A stretch of 64,000 nucleotides of DNA, taken from positions 4,662,501 to 4,726,500 of the forward strand of contig NZ_CP097800.1 in assembly GCF_000612545.2 (NCBI RefSeq), in the 5' to 3' direction. Source of the stretch: Streptomyces sp. PCS3-D2. GTDB lineage: Bacteria > Actinomycetota > Actinomycetes > Streptomycetales > Streptomycetaceae. The notes beneath the pieces are model-generated. The model was not told the origin of the DNA, searched no databases, and worked only from the letters and a program-made list of their open reading frames with translations. Position 1 is the stretch's first letter, and the number at the start of each line of letters is the position of its first letter. Shown here piece by piece: positions 42,629 to 51,327 of the stretch. Both the position numbers and the translations under genes were made by a program.

Positions 42629-42786
42629 GGCGGGGCCCCGGCGGCGACCTCGTGGATTTGTCGACATCCAAGGCGTGATTTCGCCCCCTGATGTGAAGGT
42701 CGTCGCGAATCGGGCCCCCTGCTGGCCTTCGAAGCCCGCCGGGCCGCGTAGCTTTGGGGCGTACGCCAGCCACTGAGGGAGCAGTC

Positions 42787-44037
42787 GTGGCACGGAAAAT
42801 CGGCAGCCGGTACACGGCGCACCAGATCCTGGGGCGCGGCAGCGCGGGCACGGTGTGGCTGGGCGAGGGGCCCGACGGCCCCGTCGCCGTCAAACTCCTG
42901 CGCGAGGACCTCGCGTCCGACCAGGAACTGGTCGGACGCTTCGTCCAGGAGCGCAGCGCCCTGCTCGGCCTGGAGCATCCGCACGTCGTCTCCGTCCGCG
43001 ACCTCGTCGTGGACGGCAACGACCTCGCCCTCGTCATGGACCTCGTACGCGGCACGGACCTGCGCACGCGGCTCGACCGCGAGCGCAGGCTGGCCCCCGA
43101 GGCGGCCGTGGCGATCGTCGCCGACGTGGCCGACGCGCTGGCCGCGGCGCACGCGGCGGGAGTCGTCCACCGCGACGTCAAGCCGGAGAACGTCCTGCTC
43201 GACATGCAGGGCGCGCTCGGCCCCGGCGGCTCGCACCCCGCCCTGCTGACCGACTTCGGCGTCGCGAAGCTGATCGACTCCCCCCGGCGGGCCGCAGCGG
43301 GCAGGTCCAACGCCCCGGCGACCCGCATCATCGGCACTCCGGACTACCTCGCCCCGGAGATCGTGGAGGGCCTGCCCCCGCGCGCGGCCGTGGACATATA
43401 CGCCCTGGCCACCGTCCTGTACGAGCTGCTGGCCGGGTTCACACCCTTCGGCGGCGGCCACCCGGGCGCGGTACTGCGCCGGCACGTGACGGAGACCGTC
43501 GTCCCGCTCCCGGGCATCCCCGACGAGCTGTGGCAGCTGGTCGTGCAGTGCCTGGCCAAGGCCCCGGCCTCGCGCCTGCGGGCCTCGGAGCTGTCGGCCC
43601 GGCTGCGTGACCTGCTGCCGATGCTGGCCGGAATGCCGCCGCTCGACGTGGACGAGCCGGACGACGCGGAGCCGGAGCCGGCGGTCCCGGAGGAGCCCTC
43701 CACCGACCCGGTGCGGCGGCGCGGCGTGGTCCCGCTGGTGCCGGGGTCGGCCACCGACTCCAACCGGGACACCCACACCTCGATGCGGGTACCGGGACCG
43801 GACGAGCTGGCCGGCGGGGCGCTGGGCACCGCCCGGGTGCCGCGCCCGGCCGGCGGGCACCGGCCCGGCTCGGCCCGGCACCGGGCCGAGGCCGCGCGCA
43901 AGCGGCGGCTGACCCTGTCCGCGGTCGCGGTGGCCCTGGCCGCGGCCCTCGGTCTGGGAGGCTGGCTGGCCTTCTCCGGGGGCGATGAGCCGCAGCCCCG
44001 CCAGGACAACAAGCAGTCCGTTCCGCGGGTGCCGTGA
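42787..44037 (+). CDS. pkaB: serine/threonine protein kinase PkaB
   Basis: 416 residues from GTG 42787 with GAGGGAG upstream. Kinase domain about 8-270: LGRGSAGTVWLG, Lys36 (AVKLL), HRDVKPENVLL (128-138), TDFGVAKL, GTPDYLAPE. A charged linker leads to one transmembrane segment (LTLSAVAVALAAALGLGGWLAF, about 377-398) and a short tail, again with no sensor domain outside. Length agrees with PkaB of S. coelicolor (about 417, recalled). The 158-nt gap after pkaA has its own probable -10 (TAGCTT, 42749-42754), so separate transcription is possible. Confidence 0.92.
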   Translation: MARKIGSRYTAHQILGRGSAGTVWLGEGPDGPVAVKLLREDLASDQELVGRFVQERSALLGLEHPHVVSVRDLVVDGNDLALVMDLVRGTDLRTRLDRERRLAPEAAVAIVADVADALAAAHAAGVVHRDVKPENVLLDMQGALGPGGSHPALLTDFGVAKLIDSPRRAAAGRSNAPATRIIGTPDYLAPEIVEGLPPRAAVDIYALATVLYELLAGFTPFGGGHPGAVLRRHVTETVVPLPGIPDELWQLVVQCLAKAPASRLRASELSARLRDLLPMLAGMPPLDVDEPDDAEPEPAVPEEPSTDPVRRRGVVPLVPGSATDSNRDTHTSMRVPGPDELAGGALGTARVPRPAGGHRPGSARHRAEAARKRRLTLSAVAVALAAALGLGGWLAFSGGDEPQPRQDNKQSVPRVP

Positions 44038-44133
44038 CGCCGGGGCGGCGCCCCTGCGGGGCTCCGCCCGGAGGCAGGGCCCACTCCGGGCTCCGCCGCG
44101 CCCCCGGGCTCCGCCGCGCCCCAGGCCTCGAAC

Positions 44134-44159
44134 GCCGGACCTCCCCGCGAAGGTCCGGC
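44134..44159. terminator. terminator between convergent pkaB and dioxygenase genes
   Basis: Nine-bp stem GCCGGACCT / AGGTCCGGC around an 8-nt loop. Just upstream, the unit CGGGCTCCGCCGCGCCCC is directly repeated (about 44087-44122), a common type of Streptomyces intergenic sequence. Confidence 0.55.
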
Positions 44160-44193
44160 CCCGGCACGCGCCGGTACGGGGCGCAGGCGCGGC

Positions 44194-45195
44194 TCAGGCG
44201 GCCACCAGCTCGGGGTGCCAGCGCCGGGCGACGGCCGGGTGAGCGCGGACCCAGCCCTTCAGTTCGTTGCGGCCGTACTCGGCGTGCAGCGGGTTGGACG
44301 CGTCGTGCGCGACCCCGGGGGCCGCGCGCAGGTACTCGCCCGGCACGGTCTCCACCACCGCGTCCAGCCGCGGATTGTAGAAGAACGGCACCGAGAACCG
44401 CTCCACCGCACCCGGCGGGCTGACCACCCGGTGGTCGGTCGCCGTCAGGTAGCCCTCGGTCGCGATCTCCAGCAGCTCGCCCAGGTTCACCACGAAGGCG
44501 CCCGGCAGGGGCGGCACGTCCACGTAGCCGCCGTCCCGGACCACCTGGAGGCCGCCCACGGAGTCCTGGAGCAGGAGGGTCAGGAAGCCGTAGTCCTTGT
44601 GCGCGCCGACCCCCTGGTCGGCGCCGGAGGGGGCGGACCCCGGGTAGCGGATCAGCTTGGTGTGCAGGTGGGGGCGGTCGGCGAAGGCCTCGTCGAAGAA
44701 GTCGGCCGGGGCGCCGATGGAGACCAGGAGTTCCTGGAGCAGGCGGTGCGCCACCGCCGCCAGGCGCGTCTGCCAGTCCAGGACCACCGTGCGGAGCTCG
44801 GGGAGGGCCGCCGGCCACTGGTTCGGGCCCTCCAGCCACAGGTACGGCGGGTCGTCCGGGCCCACCGCCGGCGCGGGCCGCTCGGCGCCCACGTCCAGCT
44901 GGTCGCGCCAGTCGGAGGCCCCGCCGGTCAGCTCGTGCCCGATCCGGGTGTACCCGCGGAAGTGCGGGGAATTCAGATTGCTCACCGCGAGCCGGTCGGC
45001 CTCCGGAAGGGCGAAGAAGGTCCGGGTGACCTCCAGGATGCGGGCACTCTCGGCGGCGGTCACGCCGTGCCCGGTCAGGTGCAGGAAACCGGTGTCCCTG
45101 GCTGCTGCGTGCAGCTTCTTCAGGAATGCGGCCCGCAGGGCCGGGTCGTCGGCCTGGGAGAGGTCCAGGACGGGGAGGGAGTGCACGGACGGCAT
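44194..45195 (-). CDS. isopenicillin N synthase-like Fe(II)/2-oxoglutarate dioxygenase
   Basis: 333 residues. N-terminal DIOX_N-type region (SLPVLDLSQADDP, TGFLHLTGHGV), then the 2OG-Fe(II) oxygenase core with iron ligands His199 and Asp201 (GAHKDYG) and His255 (TATDHRV) and the co-substrate pair Arg266-x-Ser268 (ERFSVPFFYN). This makes an active oxygenase likely; the substrate is unknown and no beta-lactam genes are near. ATG 45195 is preceded by CGGAG. A 29-codon leader peptide with its own promoter lies about 135 nt upstream, so expression is probably controlled by attenuation, perhaps by cysteine or sulfur status. Confidence 0.9.
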   Translation of the reverse strand: MPSVHSLPVLDLSQADDPALRAAFLKKLHAAARDTGFLHLTGHGVTAAESARILEVTRTFFALPEADRLAVSNLNSPHFRGYTRIGHELTGGASDWRDQLDVGAERPAPAVGPDDPPYLWLEGPNQWPAALPELRTVVLDWQTRLAAVAHRLLQELLVSIGAPADFFDEAFADRPHLHTKLIRYPGSAPSGADQGVGAHKDYGFLTLLLQDSVGGLQVVRDGGYVDVPPLPGAFVVNLGELLEIATEGYLTATDHRVVSPPGAVERFSVPFFYNPRLDAVVETVPGEYLRAAPGVAHDASNPLHAEYGRNELKGWVRAHPAVARRWHPELVAA

Positions 45196-45220
45196 GACGG
45201 CTCCGTTTCGGATGTCACGG

Positions 45221-45311
45221 GGTCCTGTTCCCCAGAGGTGGCGGGGCAGCGGGTGGGGCGGGGCCGTCGGCGGGGATGGTGCCGGCGACCGCTCGGGCCG
45301 CGTACAGGACC
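45221..45311 (-). promoter_or_regulatory. inverted repeat between leader peptide and dioxygenase gene
   Basis: GGTCCTGT at 45221-45228 is perfectly complementary to ACAGGACC at 45304-45311, so the untranslated segment can close a long hairpin beginning just after the leader stop codon and ending just before the ribosome-binding site. It may be part of the control of the dioxygenase; this is inferred. Confidence 0.35.
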
Positions 45312-45329
45312 AAGTCGGATCGGGGCGGA

Positions 45330-45419
45330 TCAGGCTTGGGTTCGGTCCGGCGGCTGACAGCTCGCCGTCGTGACGCGCATGTAGTCCACATGGCGGCGCT
45401 TGACGAGGAGAACGGTCAT
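45330..45419 (-). CDS. RRHVD-type regulatory leader peptide
   Basis: 29 residues with the motif RRHVDYMRVTTASC near residues 8-21, matching the actinobacterial leader-peptide pattern RRHVDLxRVxxAxC, which typically precedes sulfur-metabolism genes. The ATG at 45419 lies 6 nt after a minus-strand -10 TACGCT (45431-45426), so the message is leaderless, as expected for this class. The Cys codon near the end could stall ribosomes when cysteine is short. It sits 134 nt upstream of the dioxygenase gene on the same strand. Confidence 0.75.
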   Translation of the reverse strand: MTVLLVKRRHVDYMRVTTASCQPPDRTQA

Positions 45420-45425
45420 ACGGTG

Positions 45426-45431
45426 AGCGTA
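45426..45431 (-). promoter_or_regulatory. -10 element of the leader peptide/dioxygenase transcript
   Basis: TACGCT on the minus strand, 6 nt before the leader ATG. A loose -35 (TTCTGA) is 18 nt further upstream. Confidence 0.5.
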
Positions 45432-45510
45432 CGCCCGCGCGAGCCTTCATCAGAACGGGTGATCCGGCCTGACCGGACGGGCTCGCCCGCGGACCGGCTA
45501 GGCTGGACCC

Positions 45511-46620
45511 GTGGCAGTCGTCGATGTTTCCGAAGAGCTGAAGTCCCTCTCCTCGACCATGGGGTCGATCGAGGCCGTCCTGGACCTCGACAAGCTGAGG
45601 GCAGATATCGCCGTGCTCGAGGAGCAGGCCGCCGCGCCGTCCCTGTGGGACGACCCGGAAGCCGCCCAGAAGATCACGAGCAAGCTTTCGCACCTCCAGG
45701 CCGAGGTTCGGAAGACCGAGACCCTGCGCGGGCGCATCGACGACCTCGGGGTGCTGTTCGAGCTCGCCCAGGAGATGGACGACGCGGACACCCTCGCCGA
45801 GGCCGAGGCCGAGCTGGTGTCCGTCCGCAAGGCGCTGGACGAGATGGAGGTCCGGACCCTGCTCTCCGGCGAGTACGCCGAGCGCGAGGCCCTGGTCAAC
45901 ATCCGTGCCGAGGCCGGCGGCGTCGACGCCTCCGACTTCGCCGAGCGCCTCCAGCGCATGTACCTGCGCTGGGCCGAGCGCCACGGCTACTCCACCGAGA
46001 TCTACGAGACCTCGTACGCCGAAGAGGCCGGCATCAAGTCGACCACCTTCGTCGTCAAGGCCCCCTACGCCTACGGCACCCTCTCCGTGGAGCAGGGCAC
46101 CCACCGCCTGGTGCGCATCTCCCCCTTCGACAACCAGGGCCGCCGCCAGACCTCCTTCGCGGGCGTCGAGGTGCTCCCGGTCGTCGAGACCAGCGACCAC
46201 GTCGAGATCGACGAGTCCGAGCTGCGCGTGGACGTCTACCGCGCCTCCGGCCCCGGCGGACAGGGCGTCAACACCACCGACTCGGCCGTGCGCATCACGC
46301 ACATCCCGACCGGCATCGTCGTCTCCTGCCAGAACGAGCGCTCGCAGATCCAGAACAAGGCCAGCGCCATGAACGTCCTCCAGGCCAAGCTGCTGGAGCG
46401 GCGCCGCCAGGAGGAGCAGGCCAAGATGGACGCCCTCAAGGACGGCGGCAGCTCCTGGGGCAACCAGATGCGCTCCTACGTCCTGCACCCCTATCAGATG
46501 GTCAAAGACCTGCGCACCGAGTTCGAGGTCGGCAACCCGCAGGCGGTCCTCGACGGCGAGATCGACGGCTTCCTGGAGGCGGGCATCCGCTGGCGCAAGC
46601 AGCAGGAGCAGACCGCGTAA
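45511..46620 (+). CDS. prfB: peptide chain release factor 2
   Basis: 369 residues. It recognises UGA and UAA stop codons through the SPF tripeptide ([14 protein letters not shown], about 205-218) and triggers hydrolysis with the GGQ loop ([19 protein letters not shown], about 247-265). The coding sequence is continuous, with no programmed +1 frameshift as in E. coli prfB. A -10 TAGGCT (45499-45504) sits only 6 nt before the GTG start, implying a leaderless message. Confidence 0.97.
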   Translation: MAVVDVSEELKSLSSTMGSIEAVLDLDKLRADIAVLEEQAAAPSLWDDPEAAQKITSKLSHLQAEVRKTETLRGRIDDLGVLFELAQEMDDADTLAEAEAELVSVRKALDEMEVRTLLSGEYAEREALVNIRAEAGGVDASDFAERLQRMYLRWAERHGYSTEIYETSYAEEAGIKSTTFVVKAPYAYGTLSVEQGTHRLVRISPFDNQGRRQTSFAGVEVLPVVETSDHVEIDESELRVDVYRASGPGGQGVNTTDSAVRITHIPTGIVVSCQNERSQIQNKASAMNVLQAKLLERRRQEEQAKMDALKDGGSSWGNQMRSYVLHPYQMVKDLRTEFEVGNPQAVLDGEIDGFLEAGIRWRKQQEQTA

Positions 46621-46646
46621 GGCGCACGCCGCGCGCACGGAACACG

Positions 46647-46683
46647 GGAAGGGCCCGGACACCACAGGTGTCCGGGCCCTTCC
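46647..46683 (+). terminator. terminator after prfB
   Basis: 17-bp perfect stem (46647-46663 with 46667-46683) with a 3-nt loop ACA, 26 nt after the prfB stop; it also faces the zinc-ribbon gene on the other strand. Confidence 0.85.
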
Positions 46684-46751
46684 GCCGCATGTGATCGGTA
46701 CGCGGCGCGGGCACCGACGAGCACCGGCGCCGACCCGCCCGGCGGCGCCTC

Positions 46752-46943
46752 CTAGGCGGTCTGCTGGGCCACCAGCACCAGAGCTGCCACGAGGACCACC
46801 ATGAGCGCGATGAGCGCCACGGGGTTCAGGCCGGAGAAGGGACCCTCCTGCTGGAGGCGCTCCCGGTTCGCCCGGCACACCGGGCAGCGGCCCTGGCTGA
46901 CGGGTGCGGCGCAGTTCGCGCACACGAGCCGGTCATATGTCAT
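46752..46943 (-). CDS. small zinc-ribbon membrane protein
   Basis: 63 residues. Two CxxC pairs, CANC (about 8-11) and CPVC (about 20-23), form a zinc ribbon; a C-terminal transmembrane segment follows (PVALIALMVVLVAALVLVA). The zinc ribbon probably faces the cytoplasm. Such small proteins recur in Streptomyces between prfB and ftsE; the function is unknown. ATG 46943 has GAGGAGGAGCGC upstream. Confidence 0.82.
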   Translation of the reverse strand: MTYDRLVCANCAAPVSQGRCPVCRANRERLQQEGPFSGLNPVALIALMVVLVAALVLVAQQTA

Positions 46944-47181
46944 GCGCTCCTCCTCTCGTCCCCTCGGTCATCCTTCTTGCCTATAACGGCGCGGGGAACC
47001 GGACCGTTCCCCCTACCACTGTGCCAGCTTTGCCGACATTCGGCGCGGCCCGTCCGGGCAATCGCGGTCCGGACCCTCCAGGACCGAGGGATAAAGCGGA
47101 CAACTCCGGATGCCGGGTCCCCACCTCGCGCCCGTTCGCGTAGGGTCACGCTCACCTACCCCCGGCGACCGTGGTGCACCC

Positions 47182-47871
47182 GTGATCCGATTCGACAGCG
47201 TCTCCAAGTCCTACCCGAAGCAGAGCCGTCCCGCACTCAGAGAAGTCTCCCTCGACATCGCGAAGGGCGAGTTCGTCTTCCTGGTCGGTTCGTCCGGCTC
47301 CGGCAAGTCGACGTTCCTCCGGCTCATCCTGCGCGAGGAGCGGGCGAGCCACGGCCAGGTGCACGTCCTGGGCAAGGACCTCGCCAAGCTCTCCAACTGG
47401 AAGGTCCCGCAGATGCGGCGCCAGCTGGGGACCGTCTTCCAGGACTTCCGCCTGCTGCCCAACAAGACGGTGGCCGAGAACGTGGCCTTCGCGCAGGAGG
47501 TCATCGGCAAGCCCCGGGGCGAGATCCGCAAGGCCGTCCCGCAGGTCCTCGAACTGGTCGGCCTGGGCGGCAAGGAGGAGCGCATGCCCGGCGAGCTGTC
47601 CGGCGGCGAGCAGCAGCGCGTGGCCATCGCCCGCGCCTTCGTCAACCGTCCGGCGCTGCTGATCGCGGATGAGCCCACCGGCAACCTCGACCCGCAGACC
47701 TCCGTCGGGATCATGAAGCTGCTGGACCGGATCAACCGGACCGGCACGACCGTGATCATGGCGACGCACGACCAGCAGATCGTCGACCAGATGCGCAAGC
47801 GCGTCATCGAACTCGAACAGGGCCGACTCGTGCGCGACCAGTCGCGCGGCGTCTACGGCTACCAGCACTGA
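47182..47871 (+). CDS. ftsE: cell division ATP-binding protein FtsE
   Basis: 229 residues. Walker [11 protein letters not shown] (about 35-44), signature [16 protein letters not shown] and Walker [16 protein letters not shown]. FtsE with FtsX forms a membrane complex that switches on peptidoglycan hydrolases at the division septum. GTG 47182 gives the conserved start [11 protein letters not shown]; a longer reading from 47110 is not conserved. A possible -10, TAGGGT, lies at 47141-47146. The ftsX gene begins 15 nt downstream. Confidence 0.96.
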   Translation: MIRFDSVSKSYPKQSRPALREVSLDIAKGEFVFLVGSSGSGKSTFLRLILREERASHGQVHVLGKDLAKLSNWKVPQMRRQLGTVFQDFRLLPNKTVAENVAFAQEVIGKPRGEIRKAVPQVLELVGLGGKEERMPGELSGGEQQRVAIARAFVNRPALLIADEPTGNLDPQTSVGIMKLLDRINRTGTTVIMATHDQQIVDQMRKRVIELEQGRLVRDQSRGVYGYQH

Positions 47872-47886
47872 AAGGCCCCCAGAGTC

Positions 47887-48837
47887 ATGCGCGCCCAGTT
47901 CGTCATGTCCGAGATCGGCGTCGGCCTCCGCCGCAATCTCACCATGACCTTCGCGGTCATCATCTCCGTGGCCCTGTCGCTGGCCCTGTTCGGCGGCTCC
48001 CTGCTCATGAGCGAGCAGGTGGGCAGGATGAAGGGCTACTGGTACGACAAGGCCAACGTCTCGATCTACCTCTGCAACAAGCAGGACGCCCAGGAGGCCG
48101 GAGAGGCCGCCGCCAACAGCGCCGGGGGCGTGGCGACCTGCCGCAAGGGCGCCGTGACCGACGAGCAGAAGAAGCAGATCGAGTCCGAGCTCAAGGCGAT
48201 GTCCCTGGTCAAGTCGGTGACCTACGAGTCGGCCGACGAGGCGTACAAGCACTACCAGGAGCAGTACGGGCACACGGCCCTGGCCTCCTCCATCACCCCC
48301 GACCAGATGCAGGAGTCCTTCCGGGTCAAGCTCAAGAACCCGGAGAAGTACAAGGTGGTCACCTCCGCCTTCGCGGGCCGTGACGGCATCCACACCGTCG
48401 ACGACCAGCGCCAGGCGATCGACGACCTCTTCAGGATCCTCAACTACCTCAACATGGCGGCCATCGGCATCATGGCGATCATGCTGATCGTGGCGCTGCT
48501 GCTGATCGTCAACACCGTGCGCGTCTCGGCGTTCAGCCGCCGGCGGGAGACCGGGATCATGCGCCTGGTCGGGGCCTCCAGCTTCTACATCCAGGTCCCC
48601 TTCATCATGGAGGCCGCCGTCGCCGGGCTCATCGGCGCCTTCTTCGCCTGCGTCATGCTCGTCTCCGGCCAGTACTTCGTGATCGACCACGGTGTCGGCC
48701 TGCGGGACAAGATCCAGCTCATCGACTTCATGGGCTGGGGATCGGTGCTGGCCAAGCTTCCGTACGTGCTCTTCATCGGCCTCCTGATGCCCTCCATGGC
48801 CGCCTTCATCGCTCTGCGCAAGTACCTGAAGGTGTGA
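47887..48837 (+). CDS. ftsX: cell division membrane protein FtsX
   Basis: 316 residues. TM1 (about 20-42: TMTFAVIISVALSLALFGGSLL), an extracellular domain (about 45-185) and three further TMs (AAIGIMAIMLIVALLLIVNTV; EAAVAGLIGAFFACVMLVSG; LPYVLFIGLLMPSMAAFIAL). The RRRETGIMRLVGAS stretch between TM2 and TM3 is typical of FtsX. It transmits ATP hydrolysis by FtsE to extracellular cell-wall hydrolases. Confidence 0.96.
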   Translation: MRAQFVMSEIGVGLRRNLTMTFAVIISVALSLALFGGSLLMSEQVGRMKGYWYDKANVSIYLCNKQDAQEAGEAAANSAGGVATCRKGAVTDEQKKQIESELKAMSLVKSVTYESADEAYKHYQEQYGHTALASSITPDQMQESFRVKLKNPEKYKVVTSAFAGRDGIHTVDDQRQAIDDLFRILNYLNMAAIGIMAIMLIVALLLIVNTVRVSAFSRRRETGIMRLVGASSFYIQVPFIMEAAVAGLIGAFFACVMLVSGQYFVIDHGVGLRDKIQLIDFMGWGSVLAKLPYVLFIGLLMPSMAAFIALRKYLKV

Positions 48838-48889
48838 CAAGCGCCCCGCAGGCGGTCCGGCCGACCATCCGTACCGGCGCGGGGCTTGT
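48838..48889 (+). terminator. hairpin between ftsX and the S41 protease gene
   Basis: Imperfect stem ACAAGCGCCCCGC / GCGGGGCTTGT (one bulge) with a loop of about 29 nt, just before the -10 of the next gene. Probably an inefficient terminator. Confidence 0.45.
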
Positions 48890-48891
48890 CC

Positions 48892-48897
48892 TAGACT
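48892..48897 (+). promoter_or_regulatory. -10 element of the S41 protease gene
   Basis: TAGACT ends 7 nt before the ATG at 48905, so translation probably starts at the 5' end of the message (leaderless). Confidence 0.5.
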
Positions 48898-48904
48898 CGG
48901 CGCC

Positions 48905-50083
48905 ATGCCGGGTCTGCCCGCCTTCCGTCTCCGGCCCCGCGACCCACGTCGCGGGGCCGTTCTGACGTTAACCTTCGTCGCCGTCGTCGCCGTCGGCGCG
49001 TTGACCGGCTGCTGGGACCGCGACGACGGGGCGGCGGCCGCCGCGCCGGCGGACGCACCGGTGCCCGGTGCCCGGCGCGCGGAGGGCACGGCCGACCGCG
49101 AGGCAGTCGCCCGTGCCGCCGCCGAGGCCGTCGCCGAGGGCAAGTCGGGCAAGAAGGCCGCGCAGGAGGTGGTCAGCCGCAGCGGCGACCGCTGGGGCAC
49201 CGTCTACGACCGGGGCGAGTACGCCGCCTTCGCCGAAGACCTGGACGGGCACTGGACCGGCGTCGGGGTCTGGGCCGTGCGCGCCCGGGACGGCATGATC
49301 ACGGTCGACGAGGTCCAGTCCGGCAGCCCGGCCGCGCGGGCCGGGCTGCGCGCCGGGGACCGGCTGCTCAGCGTCGACGGGCACGCTGTGACCGGCCTGG
49401 CCGTGGCCGACGTGGTCGCCCTGCTGCGGGGTACCGCAGGCACCCCCGTCGTGCTCAACCTGAGCAGGAACGGCGCCGACCTCACCGAGACCGTCCTGCG
49501 CGAGCGGCTGAGTACCGAGCCGGTGACCGTCCGGCAGCTCGCCGGCGACGTCACCGTCATCAAGGTGACCTCCTTCACCCGCGGCTCGGGGGAGCGGGTC
49601 AGGGCGGCCGTCCGGGCGGCCCCGGCCGGCGGTGGCGTCATGCTCGACCTGCGCGGCAACCGCGGCGGGCTGGTCGCCGAGGCCGTCACGGCCGCCTCCG
49701 CCTTCCTGGACGGCGGGCTCGTCGCGACCTACGACGTGCGGGGCGAGCAGCGCGTGCTGAACGCCGCGCCGGGCGGGGACACGACCCGGCCGCTGGTGAC
49801 CCTCGTCGACGGCGGCACGATGAGCGCCGCCGAGCTGGTCACGGGCGCGCTCCAGGATCGGGGGCGGGCGGTGGCGGTGGGCAGCCGGACCTTCGGCAAG
49901 GGCGCCGTGCAGATGCCGACCGAGCTCCCCGACGGCTCGGTGGCCGAGCTGACGGTGGGCACGTACCGCACTCCGGCCGGCCGCAGCCTCGACGGCGGCG
50001 GCATCACCCCGGACGTGCCGGCCGGCGAGCGGGCCGAGGAGCGGGCCGTCACGGTATTGGGTGGCCTCGGGGTGGGTCCGTAG
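48905..50083 (+). CDS. S41 carboxy-terminal processing protease, lipoprotein
   Basis: 392 residues. Lipobox GALTGC with Cys36 predicts membrane anchoring outside the cell. A CtpA-like N-terminal region precedes a PDZ domain (about 115-190: ITVDEVQSGSPAARAGLRAGDRLLSVDG) and the S41 catalytic domain with the nucleophile Ser in DGGTMSAAELVTGALQD and the general-base Lys in GSRTFGKGAVQMP. It cleaves C-terminal tails of envelope proteins. Its place after ftsEX suggests a link to division or wall remodelling. The gene ends 18 nt before smpB. Confidence 0.93.
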   Translation: MPGLPAFRLRPRDPRRGAVLTLTFVAVVAVGALTGCWDRDDGAAAAAPADAPVPGARRAEGTADREAVARAAAEAVAEGKSGKKAAQEVVSRSGDRWGTVYDRGEYAAFAEDLDGHWTGVGVWAVRARDGMITVDEVQSGSPAARAGLRAGDRLLSVDGHAVTGLAVADVVALLRGTAGTPVVLNLSRNGADLTETVLRERLSTEPVTVRQLAGDVTVIKVTSFTRGSGERVRAAVRAAPAGGGVMLDLRGNRGGLVAEAVTAASAFLDGGLVATYDVRGEQRVLNAAPGGDTTRPLVTLVDGGTMSAAELVTGALQDRGRAVAVGSRTFGKGAVQMPTELPDGSVAELTVGTYRTPAGRSLDGGGITPDVPAGERAEERAVTVLGGLGVGP

Positions 50084-50102
50084 TGCGAAAATGACCGCAC
50101 TA
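50081..50102. repeat. 7-bp inverted repeat at the protease stop/smpB start
   Basis: TAGTGCG (50081-50087) and CGCACTA (50096-50102) flank an 8-nt loop; the left arm contains the protease stop codon and the right arm touches the smpB ATG. It could reduce smpB translation; the effect is unknown. Confidence 0.5.
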
Positions 50103-50587
50103 TGGCTAAGGAAAAAGGGCGCAAGCTGATCGCCCAGAACAAGAAGGCGCGGCACGACTACGCGATCCTCGACACCTACGAGTGCGGACTGGTGCTCACC
50201 GGTACCGAGGTCAAGTCCCTGCGCCAGGGACGGGCCTCGCTGGTCGACGGCTTCGTGTCGGTGGAGAGCAGGGAGGCCTGGCTCTACAACGTGCACGTGC
50301 CGGAGTACAGCCAGGGCACCTGGACCAACCACAGCGCCCGGCGCAAGCGCAAGCTCCTCATGCACCGCGAGGAGATCGACAAGCTGGAGCGCAAGGCGGA
50401 CGAGTCGGGCCACACGATCGTGCCCCTCGCCCTGTACTTCAAGGACGGCCGAGCCAAGGTCGAGATCGCCCTGGCGAGGGGCAAGAAGGAGTACGACAAG
50501 CGGCAGACGATGCGGGAGAAGCAGGACACCCGCGAGACGAACCGGGTGATCTCAGCCATCCGTCGCAAGCAGCGGGGCACGGTGTAA
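50102..50587 (+). CDS. smpB: SsrA-binding protein SmpB
   Basis: 161 residues. Starts [47 protein letters not shown], the conserved beta-barrel that binds the tRNA-like part of tmRNA, and ends with the basic tail [28 protein letters not shown] that enters the decoding centre. It delivers tmRNA to stalled ribosomes. The ssrA gene follows 82 nt downstream. Confidence 0.97.
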   Translation: MAKEKGRKLIAQNKKARHDYAILDTYECGLVLTGTEVKSLRQGRASLVDGFVSVESREAWLYNVHVPEYSQGTWTNHSARRKRKLLMHREEIDKLERKADESGHTIVPLALYFKDGRAKVEIALARGKKEYDKRQTMREKQDTRETNRVISAIRRKQRGTV

Positions 50588-50669
50588 TCACCTGGCACGC
50601 GGTGGTCCACTTCGCGTACCATGACGTCAGCACCGCCCCCCGGGGTGGAGCACATTGTTAAAAAAACAT

Positions 50670-51055
50670 GGGGATGATCGGTTTCGACAGCGGATGTCGA
50701 TGCAGGGGAAGCGAGCCGAGGAAGCGGCAATGATCTCGCTAACCACATGTCGCAAAAAATAATCGCCAACTCCAAGAGCGATAACTCCCGCTTCACCCTC
50801 GCTGCCTAATAACAGTGAGCTGAAGCCTCTGTGAGGAGCGTCAGCCCGGAAGTGGTCCCGGTCCGGATCCTGGCGTCAACAAGGGATCTAAACCTCTAGC
50901 CCCGGTCACGGGGGTTGGAGGGAAATCAAACAGTGACTGAGCCCGTCGGAGACTTGTCCGTGTGATCTCCGGGGCCGAGAAAAGCGCAGCGGACTGCGCT
51001 CGGAGAAGCCCTGCTTCTGCACCGTTGGACGCGGGTTCGATTCCCGCCATCTCCA
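50670..51055 (+). ncRNA. ssrA: tmRNA
   Basis: The 5' end GGGGATG (50670-50676) pairs with CATCTCC (51048-51054) as the acceptor stem, and GGTTCGATTCCC gives the T-arm near 51034-51045. CCA is not encoded. The tag reading frame starts at GCC 50765 and encodes ANSKSDNSRFTLAA followed by TAA at 50807, the LAA ending directing tagged proteins to proteases. It rescues ribosomes on broken messages with SmpB. Length about 386 nt. Confidence 0.96.
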
Positions 51056-51070
51056 CTCATCCCATGTGGG

Positions 51071-51110
51071 CGAAGGCCCCGCACCCCGGTTCCTGGGGGC
51101 GGGGCCTTCG
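51071..51110. terminator. terminator after ssrA
   Basis: A 12-bp perfect stem CGAAGGCCCCGC (51071-51082) and GCGGGGCCTTCG (51099-51110) around a 16-nt loop, 16 nt beyond the tmRNA end. Confidence 0.85.
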
Positions 51111-51119
51111 TCATGCGCA

Positions 51120-51327
51120 GGCTGGTCGCTGTCGGCGGCGATGACCTCGACGGGGCACCGCGGTTTCCGAACGCCTCGTTCGATGCGCGCGTCCGCCGTC
51201 AGCAGGGGGACGCCCCGTGTCTCGGCGAGGGCGACGTACGTGGCGTCGATGCGCCGGCGGGCAGCTGCGCCCTGGAGCCCCTGTCCGTGAGGAACAGGAC
51301 CAGGGCGGAGGAGTCCACGACGATCAA
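51120..51327 (-). pseudogene. VapC-type PIN-domain toxin remnant
   Basis: The minus strand from TTG 51327 reads IVVDSSALVLFLTDRG, the start of VapC-like PIN toxins with the first catalytic Asp. About 50 nt later, in another frame, comes RIDATYVALAETRGVPLLTADARIERG...CPVEVIAA, the usual PIN C-terminus with its Asp pair. About 70 middle residues are missing and the frame is shifted, so no active nuclease can be made. No VapB antitoxin gene is left. It lies between the two copies of the tmRNA 3' end. Confidence 0.8.

Noticed and set aside
44194-45195. Isopenicillin N synthase of a beta-lactam pathway
   Set aside because: Only family-level resemblance; no ACV synthetase or other beta-lactam genes are near.
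45511-46620. Programmed frameshift in prfB
   Set aside because: The frame is continuous from GTG to the stop without an in-frame early UGA.
51066-51290. Plus-strand 74-codon frame just after tmRNA
   Set aside because: It reads across the ssrA terminator and antisense to the PIN remnant; Ser/Arg-rich with no similarity.
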